The notes beneath the pieces were generated by a model. It made no database searches, was not told the DNA's origin, and saw only the letters and a program-made list of their open reading frames with translations. From assembly GCF_036320965.1 (NCBI RefSeq), contig NC_092240.1, positions 15,806,501-15,870,500 on the forward strand: a DNA stretch of 64,000 nucleotides, in the 5' to 3' direction. Numbering within the stretch: the stretch's first letter is position 1; each line of letters starts with the position of its first letter. This document shows positions 43,210 to 54,003 of the stretch, piece by piece. Both the position numbers and the translations under genes were made by a program. Origin of the DNA: Panulirus ornatus (taxonomy: Eukaryota > Arthropoda > Malacostraca > Decapoda > Palinuridae).

Positions 43210-43473
43210 ATGAGGAGGACGCGTTCAGCTTATCTAGGACTCCTTTTTCTCTTTTCTGGAGTCTTTGTCACTCCCCGACCAACGCAAGATGTGGCAGGTA
43301 AGATAGTGGCGCCCCGACCATCGCAAGAGGTGGCAAGTGAGACAGTGGCGCCCGGACCAACGCAAGAGGTGGCAAGTAAGACAGTGGCGCCCCGACCATC
43401 GCAAGAGGTGGCAAGTAAGATAGTGGCGCCCGGACCAACGCAAGACGTGGCAAGTAAGACAGTGGCGCCCTGA
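43210..43473 (+). CDS. Small secreted protein candidate with 13-residue repeats
   Basis: 87 codons. Residues 1-22 look like a classical signal peptide: basic MRRTRS, then hydrophobic AYLGLLFLFSGVFVT. Residues 22-86 are five 13-residue units, P-R/G-P-S/T-Q-E/D-V-A-S-K/E-T/I-V-A, alternating an 'RPS' and a 'GPT' version. The start has A at -3. The frame stops where a sixth DNA unit has CGA changed to TGA. No homologue is recognised. Secreted status and repeat structure are seen in the sequence; that it is expressed is inference. Alternative: a minisatellite that happens to be open next to a chance hydrophobic stretch. Confidence 0.35.
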   Translation: MRRTRSAYLGLLFLFSGVFVTPRPTQDVAGKIVAPRPSQEVASETVAPGPTQEVASKTVAPRPSQEVASKIVAPGPTQDVASKTVAP

Positions 43474-43500
43474 CCATTGCAAGAGGTGGTGGATAAGGCA
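43273..43500. repeat. 39-bp tandem repeat with a 78-bp alternating higher order
   Basis: Five complete 39-bp units (starts 43273, 43312, 43351, 43390, 43429) and a decayed sixth from 43468. Even units share ccccgaccatcgcaagaggt and odd units share cccggaccaacgcaaga-type bases, so the real unit is a 78-bp dimer. Confidence 0.92.
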
Positions 43501-43614
43501 GCGACCTCGGTATCTACAGTGAACTTAAGGTCGACACCTCGACGTTCTCAGTAGCCATTTTCTATGTTCTCTTAGTATCACTAAGTCAGAGACGTGCGCC
43601 CTCATTCTATTCCT

Positions 43615-43805
43615 CTATTTAAATTAAAGGCGCCAGTTACGGACAAAAGTTGTTGTCTAGGTCAAGCCTTAAATAGAATAGGAAAGAAAGAGCTTATGAA
43701 ATGTCGAAGGAAAATACATTTAAAAGTTTTAAAGGATGTGGAAATCCCGCCTTTGGAAAAGGTGCAGAGGTTGTAGCTGTTAGGAGAAAAGGTAAAGAAA
43801 GTGTT
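43615..43805 (-). mobile_element. CR1/Jockey-like LINE 3' end shard
   Basis: It aligns by eye with 58590-58780: ggcgccagttacggacaaaa, aggtcaagccttaaatagaa, ggatgtggaaatcccgcctt versus gaggaagtgaaaaacctgcc. No frame is left. Confidence 0.65.
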
Positions 43806-43967
43806 TTTTAAATTTCACTCCAACAATATAAGGAATCGATAATTTTTCATCTGGATATGAAAAGATGTTTTGATGTCCTGCTGTGAGGAGTTTAATACAA
43901 TGTGTTATGGAAGTGAAAGCCTACTGTTCTTTCTGTAGACGATTACGAGAAATGTTTCGAAATTCAG

Positions 43968-44007
43968 TTTTTTTTTTTTTTTTTTTTTTTCTTTTTTTCT
44001 TTTTTTG
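43968..44007. repeat. T-rich tract
   Basis: About 40 bases, nearly all T with three C interruptions. Confidence 0.95.
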
Positions 44008-44813
44008 GTCGACATCGTTTTCTCCTTCCAATTGCCCGCAACAGTTTAGGATTAAAGAAAGAGATCACGTATTTCCTTGACAGGATTTTGGACACATGAA
44101 ACTTTACTTAGGATGACACAGTAATTCCTACTGGTCAGAATGCCACACCTGGATGTGTTACATCGCTCTTGTCCAGGTTTAAAGGTGCTGCCTTTAAGAT
44201 ATTTGACACAGATGTGCCGCTCCCGAGACTATGGCTTTCCATAAGCCATTCTTTGTGAGTTTCTGAAGTAGACTTATGTCCTTATGACCTGGTACAGTCT
44301 TGCACATCAGATATATAAAAAAGATATCTGAGAACTTTGAATCTTAGTAAAGGGGAAAAAATCACGTAAGAAATATTCAATTTGGCAAATATGGGTCTCA
44401 AGAGTATTGGGTCAGTTGTTAAGTCGTTGATCACATAGTGACAAGATGATAGAAAATGGGATGATGGGTCACGTTTTCTACTGCTAGGGGATACTTGAGG
44501 AAATTAGGCAATGTTAATTCGGCGCTTCCTATATTATTTTCCTCCATTCCTCGTGTTCGCGTGAATCTATGAACTCAGTGGCGTCACTGTATCCATCGCT
44601 GCCATCCCATCTTGCAGCAGTGGGTGAGCCAGCTCATGACTCAGCAGCAGGAGCATCAAACACCAGGCGGGGAGAGGGAGACCTCGCTCCTGCCTTGAGG
44701 TCACTTAGGTTATGTCTGGCCGTCCGGGTGTGGCCTCCCGGCCTGCAGTAGCGCCACCTGTCCAGCTCCTTGCCCGGCACCTCCCCCTCGTCCAAAAATA
44801 CAAGATGTAGTTA

Positions 44814-44814
<1 letters not shown>
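44008..44814. other. Unassigned sequence
   Basis: No repeat family recognised; a 60-codon GC-rich open frame (44569-44751 +) has no recognisable feature. Confidence 0.4.

Positions 44815-44902
<88 letters not shown>
44815..44902. repeat. (TC)n microsatellite
   Basis: About 44 TC units. Confidence 0.97.
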
Positions 44903-44905
<3 letters not shown>

Positions 44906-44924
44906 TGGTCCTTGTCTGGTTACC

Positions 44925-45375
44925 CTGACCTTTCCCTCGTTACACTGGGACCGTCCTTTTCGAGATCCCGACCTTCTCTGACCTCTGTTGTTTTGAACTT
45001 TTCGTATCTCTTTTGCAACCATCCCGGAATTTCCTTGGCGTCTCCTGCTGCTGCCCCCCTGACCTTCCCTAACCCTTCCTGATCGACTGGACCTTCCTTA
45101 ATCGATCTTGCCGTGACTTGACCGTATTCATAACCTCCCTTAAACAGCTGCATGACCTTCCATGACCTCTCCCACGGGAGAATAGCCTTCCACGACCTTC
45201 CCCGCTGTGCTCATATCTTCCCCAGCATCTTCTCTAATGACCCCCACCTTGCCACGACTAGACGTTCATCTCCTGTATACTGACTTGTGATCCTCTGTGA
45301 CTTCTGCATGACCATCCTCCTCCACGACCTTCTCTGGAGTACTTTGACCTCCTCCCCTCCGACGTCTCCTGCAGT
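44925..45375. repeat. Degenerate pyrimidine-rich repeat
   Basis: Phrases of the form gaccttcc(c/a)tgacct recur at irregular 20-40-bp spacing (for example 44927, 44970, 45059, 45094, 45151, 45192, 45326). It is directly downstream of (TC)n. It opens long minus-strand frames (44920-45153, 45211-45519) that are rich in R/G/E and probably not genes. Confidence 0.5.
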
Positions 45376-45479
45376 TACTTGGCAATTTCTCACTCCCCCC
45401 CCCACCCCAATGGTAACATGACCTTGCTTGACCTTTACCGCATGAGCTTCGTCATAGCTCATCTCCCTCCGAAGCTTGC

Positions 45480-46317
45480 GAACAAGAGCAGAGATGACAA
45501 TAACTCGCAATTTTTGCATTTCCAGATGATCATCGGCCCATCATTTTTCCAGACGCGGTCCCTCCCTCTCCCTCATGCTGGACGGCCTCTGGGCCAGGCA
45601 CACCAGAAATGGCCTCACTTAATGTTGTTTTAAGAGACCTGAGAATGCACGTTTTTTTCCCCCACCCCCTTGGCGGGTGTTACTGTAAACTTAACCTTAC
45701 TGAGCCCTAGGCTTCGGGTCTGAGTCCCGTGCTGGCGACACCATCCCCTCTCACCAGCAATGACTGGAGCAGTGCCCCTGGATGAGCAACGTGTACTTCT
45801 AGGTCCTCCCTCTTATCATTTTTTCCTCCTCTTAACTCACGGCTTCTGGACTCGTATCTTCCATCTCTCCTGTGTGCACCACCCCTTCCTCCTCCTCACG
45901 TCATCATCCTCACCATCACGGTGAGGGAAGACCTCATCGGCGGAGGTATACACCCTCACGTAGCTGCGGCAGCCACCCTCGGATGCTGACGGGTGAGCAC
46001 GATGCACATCCGGACAGAGGCCACGTCGGGACGAGATGGGAAGTCGACCCAACCCCCCCGACGGTCGTCCGTCCACGCCCCGCTGACGATTGTAGACTTG
46101 GTCAATGACGGACCTGGGGCACAAGTCGTCGAGTACAACGTCCCTCTGTGGTTGTTACGACTCCCGTGTACTCCGTCTCTGCTGGGCGAGAGATGGTGAG
46201 TGTGGAGGAAGGGCGTGTTCGTTATAGCGAGTGTGTGTGTGTGTGCAGCGCTGGGCCCATGTTCAAGGTCCTGGGCCCAGTGCAGTCTGCATTCCAAGCA
46301 AGGGTCAGGGACGCCCC

Positions 46318-46318
<1 letters not shown>
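45480..46318. other. GC-rich unassigned sequence
   Basis: GC and CpG content are above the window average, and overlapping open frames occur on both strands (for example 45956-46429 minus). No domain was recognised. Confidence 0.4.

Positions 46319-46350
<32 letters not shown>
46319..46350. repeat. (AC)n microsatellite
   Basis: About 16 AC units. Confidence 0.97.
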
Positions 46351-46351
<1 letters not shown>

Positions 46352-46359
46352 ACGCAAAC

Positions 46360-46760
46360 ATTGTCCCAGCAGATACTGCGTTGGGATGAGTGTCCCAAGA
46401 GCTACTGTGATGGAACCAGAGTGTTCCAACGGCTAAAGTCTTGGGTTCTAAGACACACAAATGTCCCAGCAGCTACTAAGTTGGGACCAGAGTGTTCCAC
46501 CAGGCAAAGTCATGGGACGAAGACACTCAGCAGCTACTGTGTTGGGATCAGTGTCCCAAAACCTAAAGTCTAAGGACACACAAGTTTCCCAGTAGCTACT
46601 GTGTTGGTACTTATGACATGCCAGTGTCCCAGATAATACACGATGGGATCTATAGCTCTACAGAGCCCCAGCAGCCCACAGTAGTAGTGAGCGTATCAGC
46701 ATGTTGACTGTGGAGGCCGCAGTACAAAGTATAGTGTCCCAAATCACAAGTTAGAATCCC
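46360..46760. repeat. Degenerate minisatellite, 'cccagcagctactgtgttgg' type
   Basis: The phrases tgtcccagcagctactgtgt, agagtgttccaacggctaaa and gtcttgggttctaagacaca recur in the same order about four to five times, spaced about 60-75 bp apart, with decay toward 46760. Confidence 0.7.
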
Positions 46761-46774
46761 AACATCAACAGTGT

Positions 46775-46925
46775 GGGAGGTATATGGTATCTCAACCACT
46801 TCATATGCCTTGGTTCAGCCCACTGACAGTGCATCGCCCCCTGTATACCATATCGCACCAGTTCCCACTAGCCTTTGCTCGCCTTTCACCCTCTTGCATA
46901 TTCAGGCCCCCAGCAGCTCAAAGCA
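46775..46925 (-). mobile_element. LINE-1 family tail/C-terminus shard
   Basis: It matches the tail-C-terminus junction of the LINE: acttcatatgccttggttca, ccactgacagtgcatc, ctgtataccatatcgcacca, tttcaccctcttgcatattc. Older and more diverged than the copy at 48212. Confidence 0.75.
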
Positions 46926-47074
46926 TGTCTCGAATACGGGAAAGTATCCCGACATCCACCGTGCAGGAACTACAGCACGTAACAGTGTTTCAACATCATT
47001 GTTGGAAGTGGTGCAGGGTAACGATTTCGTTTTTCTTTTCTTTTTTAGCTTTGGAATGATGTTACGTTAGTGCT

Positions 47075-47080
47075 AATATA

Positions 47081-47158
<78 letters not shown>
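47075..47158. repeat. (AT)n microsatellite, left block
   Basis: About 40 AT units with one phase change. Confidence 0.97.
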
Positions 47159-47294
47159 TCATAATTACTTTATGAAAGAGTCCTTTGAAGCGAGTTCTTT
47201 GACGAGACTGTACTCTCGTCAACTGACGAAGATACAGCATCGCCAAAGGTTACTTCTCACTCGCAGTGTAACCTCAAGTGCGCGGAGTCCAGTA

Positions 47295-47308
47295 ACACAC
47301 ACACACAC

Positions 47309-47381
<73 letters not shown>
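47295..47381. repeat. (AC)n(AT)n compound microsatellite, right block
   Basis: About eight AC units then about 36 AT units. With the block at 47075-47158 it brackets a 136-bp non-repetitive island. Confidence 0.97.
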
Positions 47382-47383
<2 letters not shown>

Positions 47384-47399
47384 TTTTATCTTTTTGCAA

Positions 47400-47890
47400 A
47401 TGCTGATTAACTAGTAAAGCAGCATCTTGAATATTTTTTCTGCTTAACATTTGAAGTATAGCAGCATATCCTCCTACTTCATTACGCTAGATGCAGCTGG
47501 AAAATAAATGCATTCGATGCATTATGTTCACTTACCAGCATAACGAAGCTGCCTCATTAAATTAGTGGGAGTGGAGTGGCCGGGGACCAGACCCCACATG
47601 GATGCTGTCTCTGGACAGTGTCACTCAGTGTATGCGACCCACCTACCTATACAGACCACTCACTACCTAGCTGTTCTACACTGCTGCACACATTCTGCCA
47701 ACCCGCTTCCCGACTTTCAGGATTCACAATACCTAGCAATGTACACCTCGTACCCGACAACATGCTTCCATTGATAACAACCTCTTATGACTTCTATAAC
47801 CCAAAGATCAATTAGAATTTTCACATATATATGCAGTGAATTGATTGGCCCAATTTGACTGACCAAGATATTAGAATCCTGAAGGATTAG
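47400..47890. other. Unassigned sequence
   Basis: Nothing recognised. Confidence 0.4.
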
Positions 47891-47894
47891 TGAG

Positions 47895-48130
47895 GAGAGT
47901 TAGGTTAAACTAGGTGTCAATGTCTGGATTGGTTAGTTTCTAGGCTTGTGGTGGTTACTGTTTGGAACAGTTAGTGGCTAGGCTACTAGACTGGTCGTTG
48001 CCGTTTGGATCGGCTGCTTGCTGCGCTAGACTGGTGAATGTTTGGTTTGGTGGGGGCTCATGCTAACATAGGTTGGAGGCTATTGTTTAGACCGATTGAC
48101 TGTTAAGCTAAGCTGGTGATTCTTGTCGCA
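47895..48130. repeat. Degenerate minisatellite, 'ggctagactggtg...gtttggac' type, block 1
   Basis: Units of about 45-55 bp carry 'gttagtggctaggctactag', 'tggtgaatgtttggtttggt' and similar. The same sequence type recurs at 50575-51020, on the other side of a LINE insertion. Confidence 0.6.
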
Positions 48131-48211
48131 GGAGTACTGGCCCAAATTCTTTGGGAGGACGAGGAAAAATTTGCCCAAATTTTAAGTTGAAAATGCCCGA
48201 CTTTTTAAGAT

Positions 48212-49667
48212 TTTTTTTTTTTTATGTCGCTGTCTCCCGCGTTTGCGAGGTAGCGCAAGGAAACAGACGAAAGAAATGGCCCAACCCCCCCCCCCCCATA
48301 CACATGTATATACATACGTCCACACACGCAAATATACATACCTACACAGCTTTCCATGATTTACCCCAGACGCTTCACATGCCTTGATTCAATCCACTGA
48401 CAGCACGTCAACCCCGGTATACCACATCGCTCCAATTCACTCTATTCCTTGCCCTCCTTTCACCCTCCTGCATGTTCAGGCCCCGATCACACAAAATCTT
48501 TTTCACTCCATCTTTCCACCTCCAATTTGGTCTCCCTCTTCTCCTCGTTCCCTCCACCTCCGACACATATATCCTCTTGGTCAATCTTTCCTCACTCATT
48601 CTCTCCATGTGCCCAAACCACTTCAAAACACCCTCTTCTGCTATCTCAACCACGCTCTTTTTATTTCCACACATCTCTCTTACCCTTACGTTACTCACTC
48701 GATCAAACCACCTCACACCACACATTGTCCTCAAACATCTCATTTCCAGCACATCCATCCTCCTGCGCACAACTCTATCCATAGCCCACGCCTCGCAACC
48801 ATACAACATTGTTGGAACCACTATACCTTCAAACACACCCATTTTTGCTTTCCGAGATAATGTTCTCGACTTCCACACATTCTTCAAGGCCCCCAGAATT
48901 TTCGCCCCCTCCCCCACCCTATGATCCACTTCCGCTTCCATGGTTCCATCCGCTGCCAGATCCACTCCCAGATATCTAAAACACTTCACTTCCTCCAGTT
49001 TTTCTCCATTCAAACTCACCTCCCAGTTGACTTGACCCTCAACCCTACTGTACCTAATAACCTTGCTCTTATTCACATTTACTCTTAACTTTCTTCTTCC
49101 ACACACTTTACCAAACTCAGTCACCAGCTTCTGCAGTTTCTCACATGAATCAGCCACCAGCGCTGTATCATCAGCGAACAACAACTGACTCACTTCCCAA
49201 GCTCTCTCATCCCCAACAGACTTCATACTTGCCCCTCTTTCCTAAACTCTTGCATTTACCTCCCTAACAACCCCATCCATAAACAAATTAAACAACCATG
49301 GAGACATCACACATCCCTGCCGCAAACCTACATTCACTGAGAACCAATCACTTTCCTCTCTTCCTACACGTACACATGCCTTACATCCTCGATAAAAACT
49401 TTTCACTGCTTCTAACAACTTGCCTCCCACACCATATATTCTTAATACCTTCCACAGAGCATCTCTATCAACTCTATCATATGCCTTCTCCAGATCCATA
49501 AATGCTACATACAAATCCATTTGCTTTTCTAAGTATTTCTCACATACATTCTTCAAAGCAAACACCTGATCCACACATCCTCTACCACTTCTGAAACCAC
49601 ACTGCTCTTCCCCAATCTGATGCTCTGTACATGCCTTCACCCTCTCAATCAATACCCTTCCATATAA
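48212..49667 (-). mobile_element. Young 5'-truncated LINE-1 family copy
   Basis: A-rich 3' end (T-run at 48211-48223), short-form tail to 48415, then RT up to about 49667. The octamer tttaagat is present on both sides (48204-48211 and 49668-49675), fitting a target-site duplication. The 5' truncation point is within about 20 bp of that of the copy at 29320-30796. Confidence 0.9.
48408..49652 (-). pseudogene. LINE reverse transcriptase, one nonsense change
   Basis: The motif set is the same as in 29524-30768, with intact FMDLEKAYDRVDRD, LRQGCVMSPWLFNLFMD and LLFADDTALVADS. The only break seen is a premature TAG around 49240-49245, where the other copies have a leucine codon (VREVNARV-stop-ERG). 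Everything else is open from 49652 to 48408. Confidence 0.88.
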
Positions 49668-49675
49668 TTTAAGAT

Positions 49676-50570
49676 GATAACACTAATTAATCAATTCATA
49701 CATTAGTATTATATGTAATGCGCAACAAACACGATGTTTATCCTGTGCAGTACGCATCATAGACGATGCTGATCCAGAATTGAGGGAAATGATGGAAATG
49801 AAAGGCGTTATTGGACTCAGGCTGCATAAGATTACGTCAAGTTCTGCTAGGATGTATCATCAGAGTACGACCTCGTCAAAGAGAGCTTCTCATTCTAAAG
49901 GATTTCATCCTTTCCCTGCTACTGATTGTAGCATAGCCTTGAAGCTGCAGGAACGCCTAGAGAAGGTGGTCCTGCAGTTATGATAATAATCTTGATGGCA
50001 TTGATAATGATAATCATAATAAAGGTAATGAAACAACATGCAAGTTACTAGATACTTAAACTCAATATTAGACTCAGAATGTCCTTTTCTCATGCTTAAA
50101 GTATCGATACTTTTGTTCGTGTGATTTTCTTGAACATACTTGCATGAGTTGGTTTAATATCTATTAATGGTATTATCGCTCAAACTGTCTTGCCCCTGTC
50201 CTTCGGAAATAGACCAGCATGCTTCACAATCCACTCGAAGAGCCTCACCGACGTGGCCAACAGTAGGAGGCTCGAGTGTTTAACATTGGACTTTACATAC
50301 TTGTTCTCGATTCTTAGATCTTTGACAACGTCATAAAAACCTAATACCGACTTGAAGCTGTCATCCGGAATTACACTTTTAGATAATTAAGCGCAAGGAG
50401 AAAACTACTGTGTTTATGGCCCTAAATCCTCGATTGCTCGATTCACATAAGATTCGGATTGATGTGTTGGATAAATCTGATTTGATGATAAATTCAACTC
50501 TGTAAATGATTAACATGGAGTTATTGTTTTCCTGATATGCTTGAGCCCAGTGAAATAATTTACATGAACG
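49676..50570. other. Unassigned sequence
   Basis: AT-rich unique-looking sequence; short open frames only. Confidence 0.4.
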
Positions 50571-50574
50571 ATTT

Positions 50575-51025
50575 GGACTGTCCCAACGCTTGTGGTTACT
50601 TTTGGGATCGGTTGATTTATAGGCTAGACTGGAAGTGTTTGGAACGGCTGGTAGCTAAGCTAAACACGGTAAAGCTGCCGATTGGACAGCCACGTTAGGC
50701 CGATGGCCGTTGTTTGAACTGACTGATGGCAAAGACTGGAGGCTGGTGTTTGGACTGGTGATAGGTAGACTGAAGGCAAGTGTTTAGGTCGGTTAGTTGA
50801 TAGGCTAGGCAGGTGAATAGTGTTTGGATTGGGTGATAGGCAGGCTCACTTACAGTCTGCTGATTGGACAGGTTATTGGTAGCCTAAACTGGTGGCCAGT
50901 GTTTGAACTAGCTAGTTCAAACTATGTTAGAGTGGATTCTGGTGTTTGGACAGTAGGTGGTTGAGCTAAAGTCAGTGTTCAAACCGGTTTATCGATAAGC
51001 TAAACTGGAAACTAGTGTTTGGAGC
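50575..51025. repeat. Degenerate minisatellite, 'ggctagactgg...gtttggac' type, block 2
   Basis: About nine units of 45-55 bp: ttgatttataggctagactg, actggaggctggtgtttgga, ggttagttgataggctaggc, gcctaaactggtggccagtg and others. It is the same kind as 47895-48130. Confidence 0.7.
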
Positions 51026-51029
51026 AGCC

Positions 51030-51925
51030 GTAGCTTTGCTACAATACAGCCTAGTATTGTAGAGTTTTAGTGACAGGATTAAAGAAGCGTCCTTAAATGG
51101 AAGTGTGAAAAGAGGCTATTATCATTGTATTTACCACTACCACTCTCAGAATGATTTCAGCATCGTTGGTAGATATCATTTTTTTCATGTACATCGTCAC
51201 ATCATTAGAAACCTCCTATTTCTATTGTAAAGAACTTTGGGTTTCACGCAACAACAGTTAACTTTGTTACGGATGGTAACTACTCTATTGTTAAAGTAAA
51301 TGTTTCTTGACGTCCTTCCTGACACCTCTTGCCTAGTATCCTGTTGTGACTTTGATTTCATAATTCCTTAAGATTTATAAGAAATGGTCATGTCTTCCAA
51401 GCAATTCATCTTTCGTTCCTCCTATGTGAGTTTTTGAAAACCACTCACTTCTCATGACATTTATTTTCATTCTGAAATCATTCTCAATGTGCTCCGTTGT
51501 ACCTTTTCTTGCAGTTCTGTTACATTCAGTCAGGAGACCAACTGCTTTTATCTACCTTAGTTGGAATATGAATGTCATAGACATTTTCTTGAACCGATGG
51601 AGATGTAACTTAGTTCCCTCGTAATCATCCTTACTCAATTCTCTAGATAATGTCGGCTCCTTAATCTGTTTCACAGATTGATTCATGAATTTTGTTTCCC
51701 TCATTATGAGAGTCAGAGTTCGGTTTGTTCTTATTGTTTCCCATCTCTTACTTTATTGTTGGGGTAGGATTCTTCTAACAGTCTATCCAAGTTATGTTGT
51801 TCTCTCTAATGCTTTGTGCTTTTTTCATGAGGTTTTCAGTTATCAAACATATCCATACGCGAGTGATTTCCCTTCGGTTAACCGCTTATATAGGAATAAC
51901 AATAATCCCAACAACGAACCCTGAG
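51030..51925. other. Unassigned sequence, possibly old LINE continuation
   Basis: T-rich on the plus strand. It may be a decayed extension of the RT fragment that follows, but no motif could be fixed. Confidence 0.3.
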
Positions 51926-51929
51926 GAAC

Positions 51930-52310
51930 CTCACTAATTCCTTTAGCTCAGCTTGCAAAGATACCCTTGACGTGTTCTCTGCTCTTTTCCAAGAAGAAGC
52001 CTGTCAATTCATTTAAGATTTTTTTTTTCCCCCACCCCGGTTTAGATTCCAACTTCTCCATTAATCCTCTGTGAAGACAGCATCAAAGGCCCTCTGACGG
52101 TCCAAGAACACACAATCCACCCACCGTCTCTCTTTTCCGAGATATTACTTACTCTCTCTTGCAAGTTCAAGGAGTTTGTTGTGCATGATCTCTTTCTGAG
52201 TCCACGCTGCCTCTCACTTACGTATATTCTACTAACCCAAAAGCCTTCTGTCTGTTCCCTGATTGTCTTCTCTATTAGTATGAGGGCCAGTTTTGTTTGT
52301 GATATAAGTA
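51930..52310 (-). mobile_element. Degenerate reverse transcriptase fragment (non-LTR, other family)
   Basis: On the minus strand, with frame changes, 'KEIMHNKLLELARESK' (about 52140-52195) is followed by 'WVDCVFLDRQRAFDAVF' (about 52075-52125). This resembles the RT stretch before motif A and motif A itself ('.FLDF.KAFD.V'). Only this piece can be supported. Confidence 0.5.
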
Positions 52311-53500
52311 TGTAGTTTAGGACTGTTACCGCCCTCTTTGTATGCGTGTGTGTGTGTGTGTGTTTGTGTACACACTGTGTGTTGACGCGTAGTGTGTGCA
52401 TACTCATGTCCGGGTTGGTGTATATCTATGTTTGTAGGTATTCATGCCTTTGAGTGGGTTACTGGAAATGTTGTACATGTGCTTGTAATGAATACCAATC
52501 AACATCTTTATTATCTTAATGATATACAAGGTACAGTGTCACTAATTGATTTAGATAAACCATTTCGTCGGTGGAATGTGCTTCCTCATCGGGAACTGTA
52601 AATAACGAGAATATATAAAAGCTACGTGAAGATTTCTAAAGAAAAAATTTTTCTTAATAAGGAAGAAAATAAAATTACGTTCACGATAGACGCTCAAACC
52701 CTGCCCATCTGTTCAGCATATATCACAAAAACTATATCTTCAGTCGTCATGATAAAGAAAGACCCAAGACTGAGATTAGAGGTGGGAGTTCCTGTTATTA
52801 CAGAGTCTGGACGGAGCGCTCACAAGCGTCACTCTCTACCCATGATGAACAAATGAGACTTGCGTGTCGACTGCTCACGGGATGCTGTGCTTGGTACCGA
52901 GTGGCGGAAGTTATGCTCGAAGGCCGCGCTAAGCAGGGGGCAGGATCGCAAACACACGCTCACCCACGTCTTATTCTTAACATTTCCTGCGTTATGCGAC
53001 CTTAAGAGGTTTCAGTTTATTTCCGCTCTGAATAGCGGTCGTATGGTAGAGCGAAAGAAAAATTTACGATGTTGCCGACATTGGTGGACAGGTGTTACGT
53101 CGCGAGCTCACGGTACGAAGCTCTGAAATTCTGACTCGGAAAATACGAGCTTGTCGACGAGTGGTGGTAGAAGCACGGGCCTGGGCACCGGACAGACGGA
53201 CGCACCAGCCTGACAAAGATTGATGATCTCTTGGTTGTTGTGTTCCTGCCCTTTACCAACCACCTCCTGCGGTGGTCGCGCTCACCTACACCTCAGTTAG
53301 GCAGTTCGTTCCTCATCCCCCAACGGGAGTCGAGTCATTCGCTTGCCACTTTACGGACGGTTTGTCTCTTGCAACTTCGAGTTGCTCTAAAGGGAATTCA
53401 TATCAGAGTGAGTGATATTTCTAAAGCATATTATCAGTTTGTGGAATGTACAGGGGCCACTGAATAGTATAGGCCATTTCACATACCGGGATACTTAATA
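52311..53500. other. Unassigned sequence
   Basis: A short (GT)n lies at 52345-52365. Several 60-90-codon open frames lack any recognisable feature. Confidence 0.4.
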
Positions 53501-53519
53501 TACTCATCAGGGCTAGTAG

Positions 53520-53925
53520 ACCCATATCTTGGGCTGCTGTCTCCACATATCACAGCTAGTGAACCCTCATACTCGTCTACCATATCCACATATCAAGCCT
53601 AGTGAACCCTCATACTGGACAGCCTTATCCACATATCAAGCTTATTGAACCCACATACTGGACTGCCATATCCACATACCAAGGCTAGGGAACCCTCATA
53701 CTGGGCCATCATATCCACATACCAAGGCTATTGAGCGCTCATACAGGACGACCATATCCACATACCAAGGCTAGTGAACCCACATACTGGACGACCATAT
53801 CCACATATCAAGGCTAGTGAACCTACATACTGAACTACCATATCCACATACCAAGTGAATCCACATACTGGGCCACCATATCCATGTATTAAGGCTAGTT
53901 AACCCACATACTGGGTCACATGACA
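53520..53925. repeat. 43-bp tandem repeat, about nine copies
   Basis: The consensus starts accatatccacataccaagg and continues ctagtgaacccacatactgg. Spacing is 43 bp in the middle of the array (for example 53751 and 53794). One unit near 53850 is shortened by a deletion. The edges decay. Confidence 0.92.
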
Positions 53926-53963
53926 ATTACACCGGGATCACTAAATCTGTAAATTGGGTCTAG

Positions 53964-53965
<2 letters not shown>

Positions 53966-54002
<37 letters not shown>
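53966..54002. repeat. (AC)n microsatellite
   Basis: About 18 AC units. Confidence 0.97.

Positions 54003-54003
<1 letters not shown>

Noticed and set aside
43273..43500. CRISPR-like array in the 39-bp or 43-bp repeats (also 53520-53925)
   Set aside because: Units are directly tandem with no spacers, and the genome is eukaryotic.
44705..45519. Arg/Glu-rich minus-strand frames as genes
   Set aside because: They are produced by (TC)n and an adjoining pyrimidine-rich repeat.
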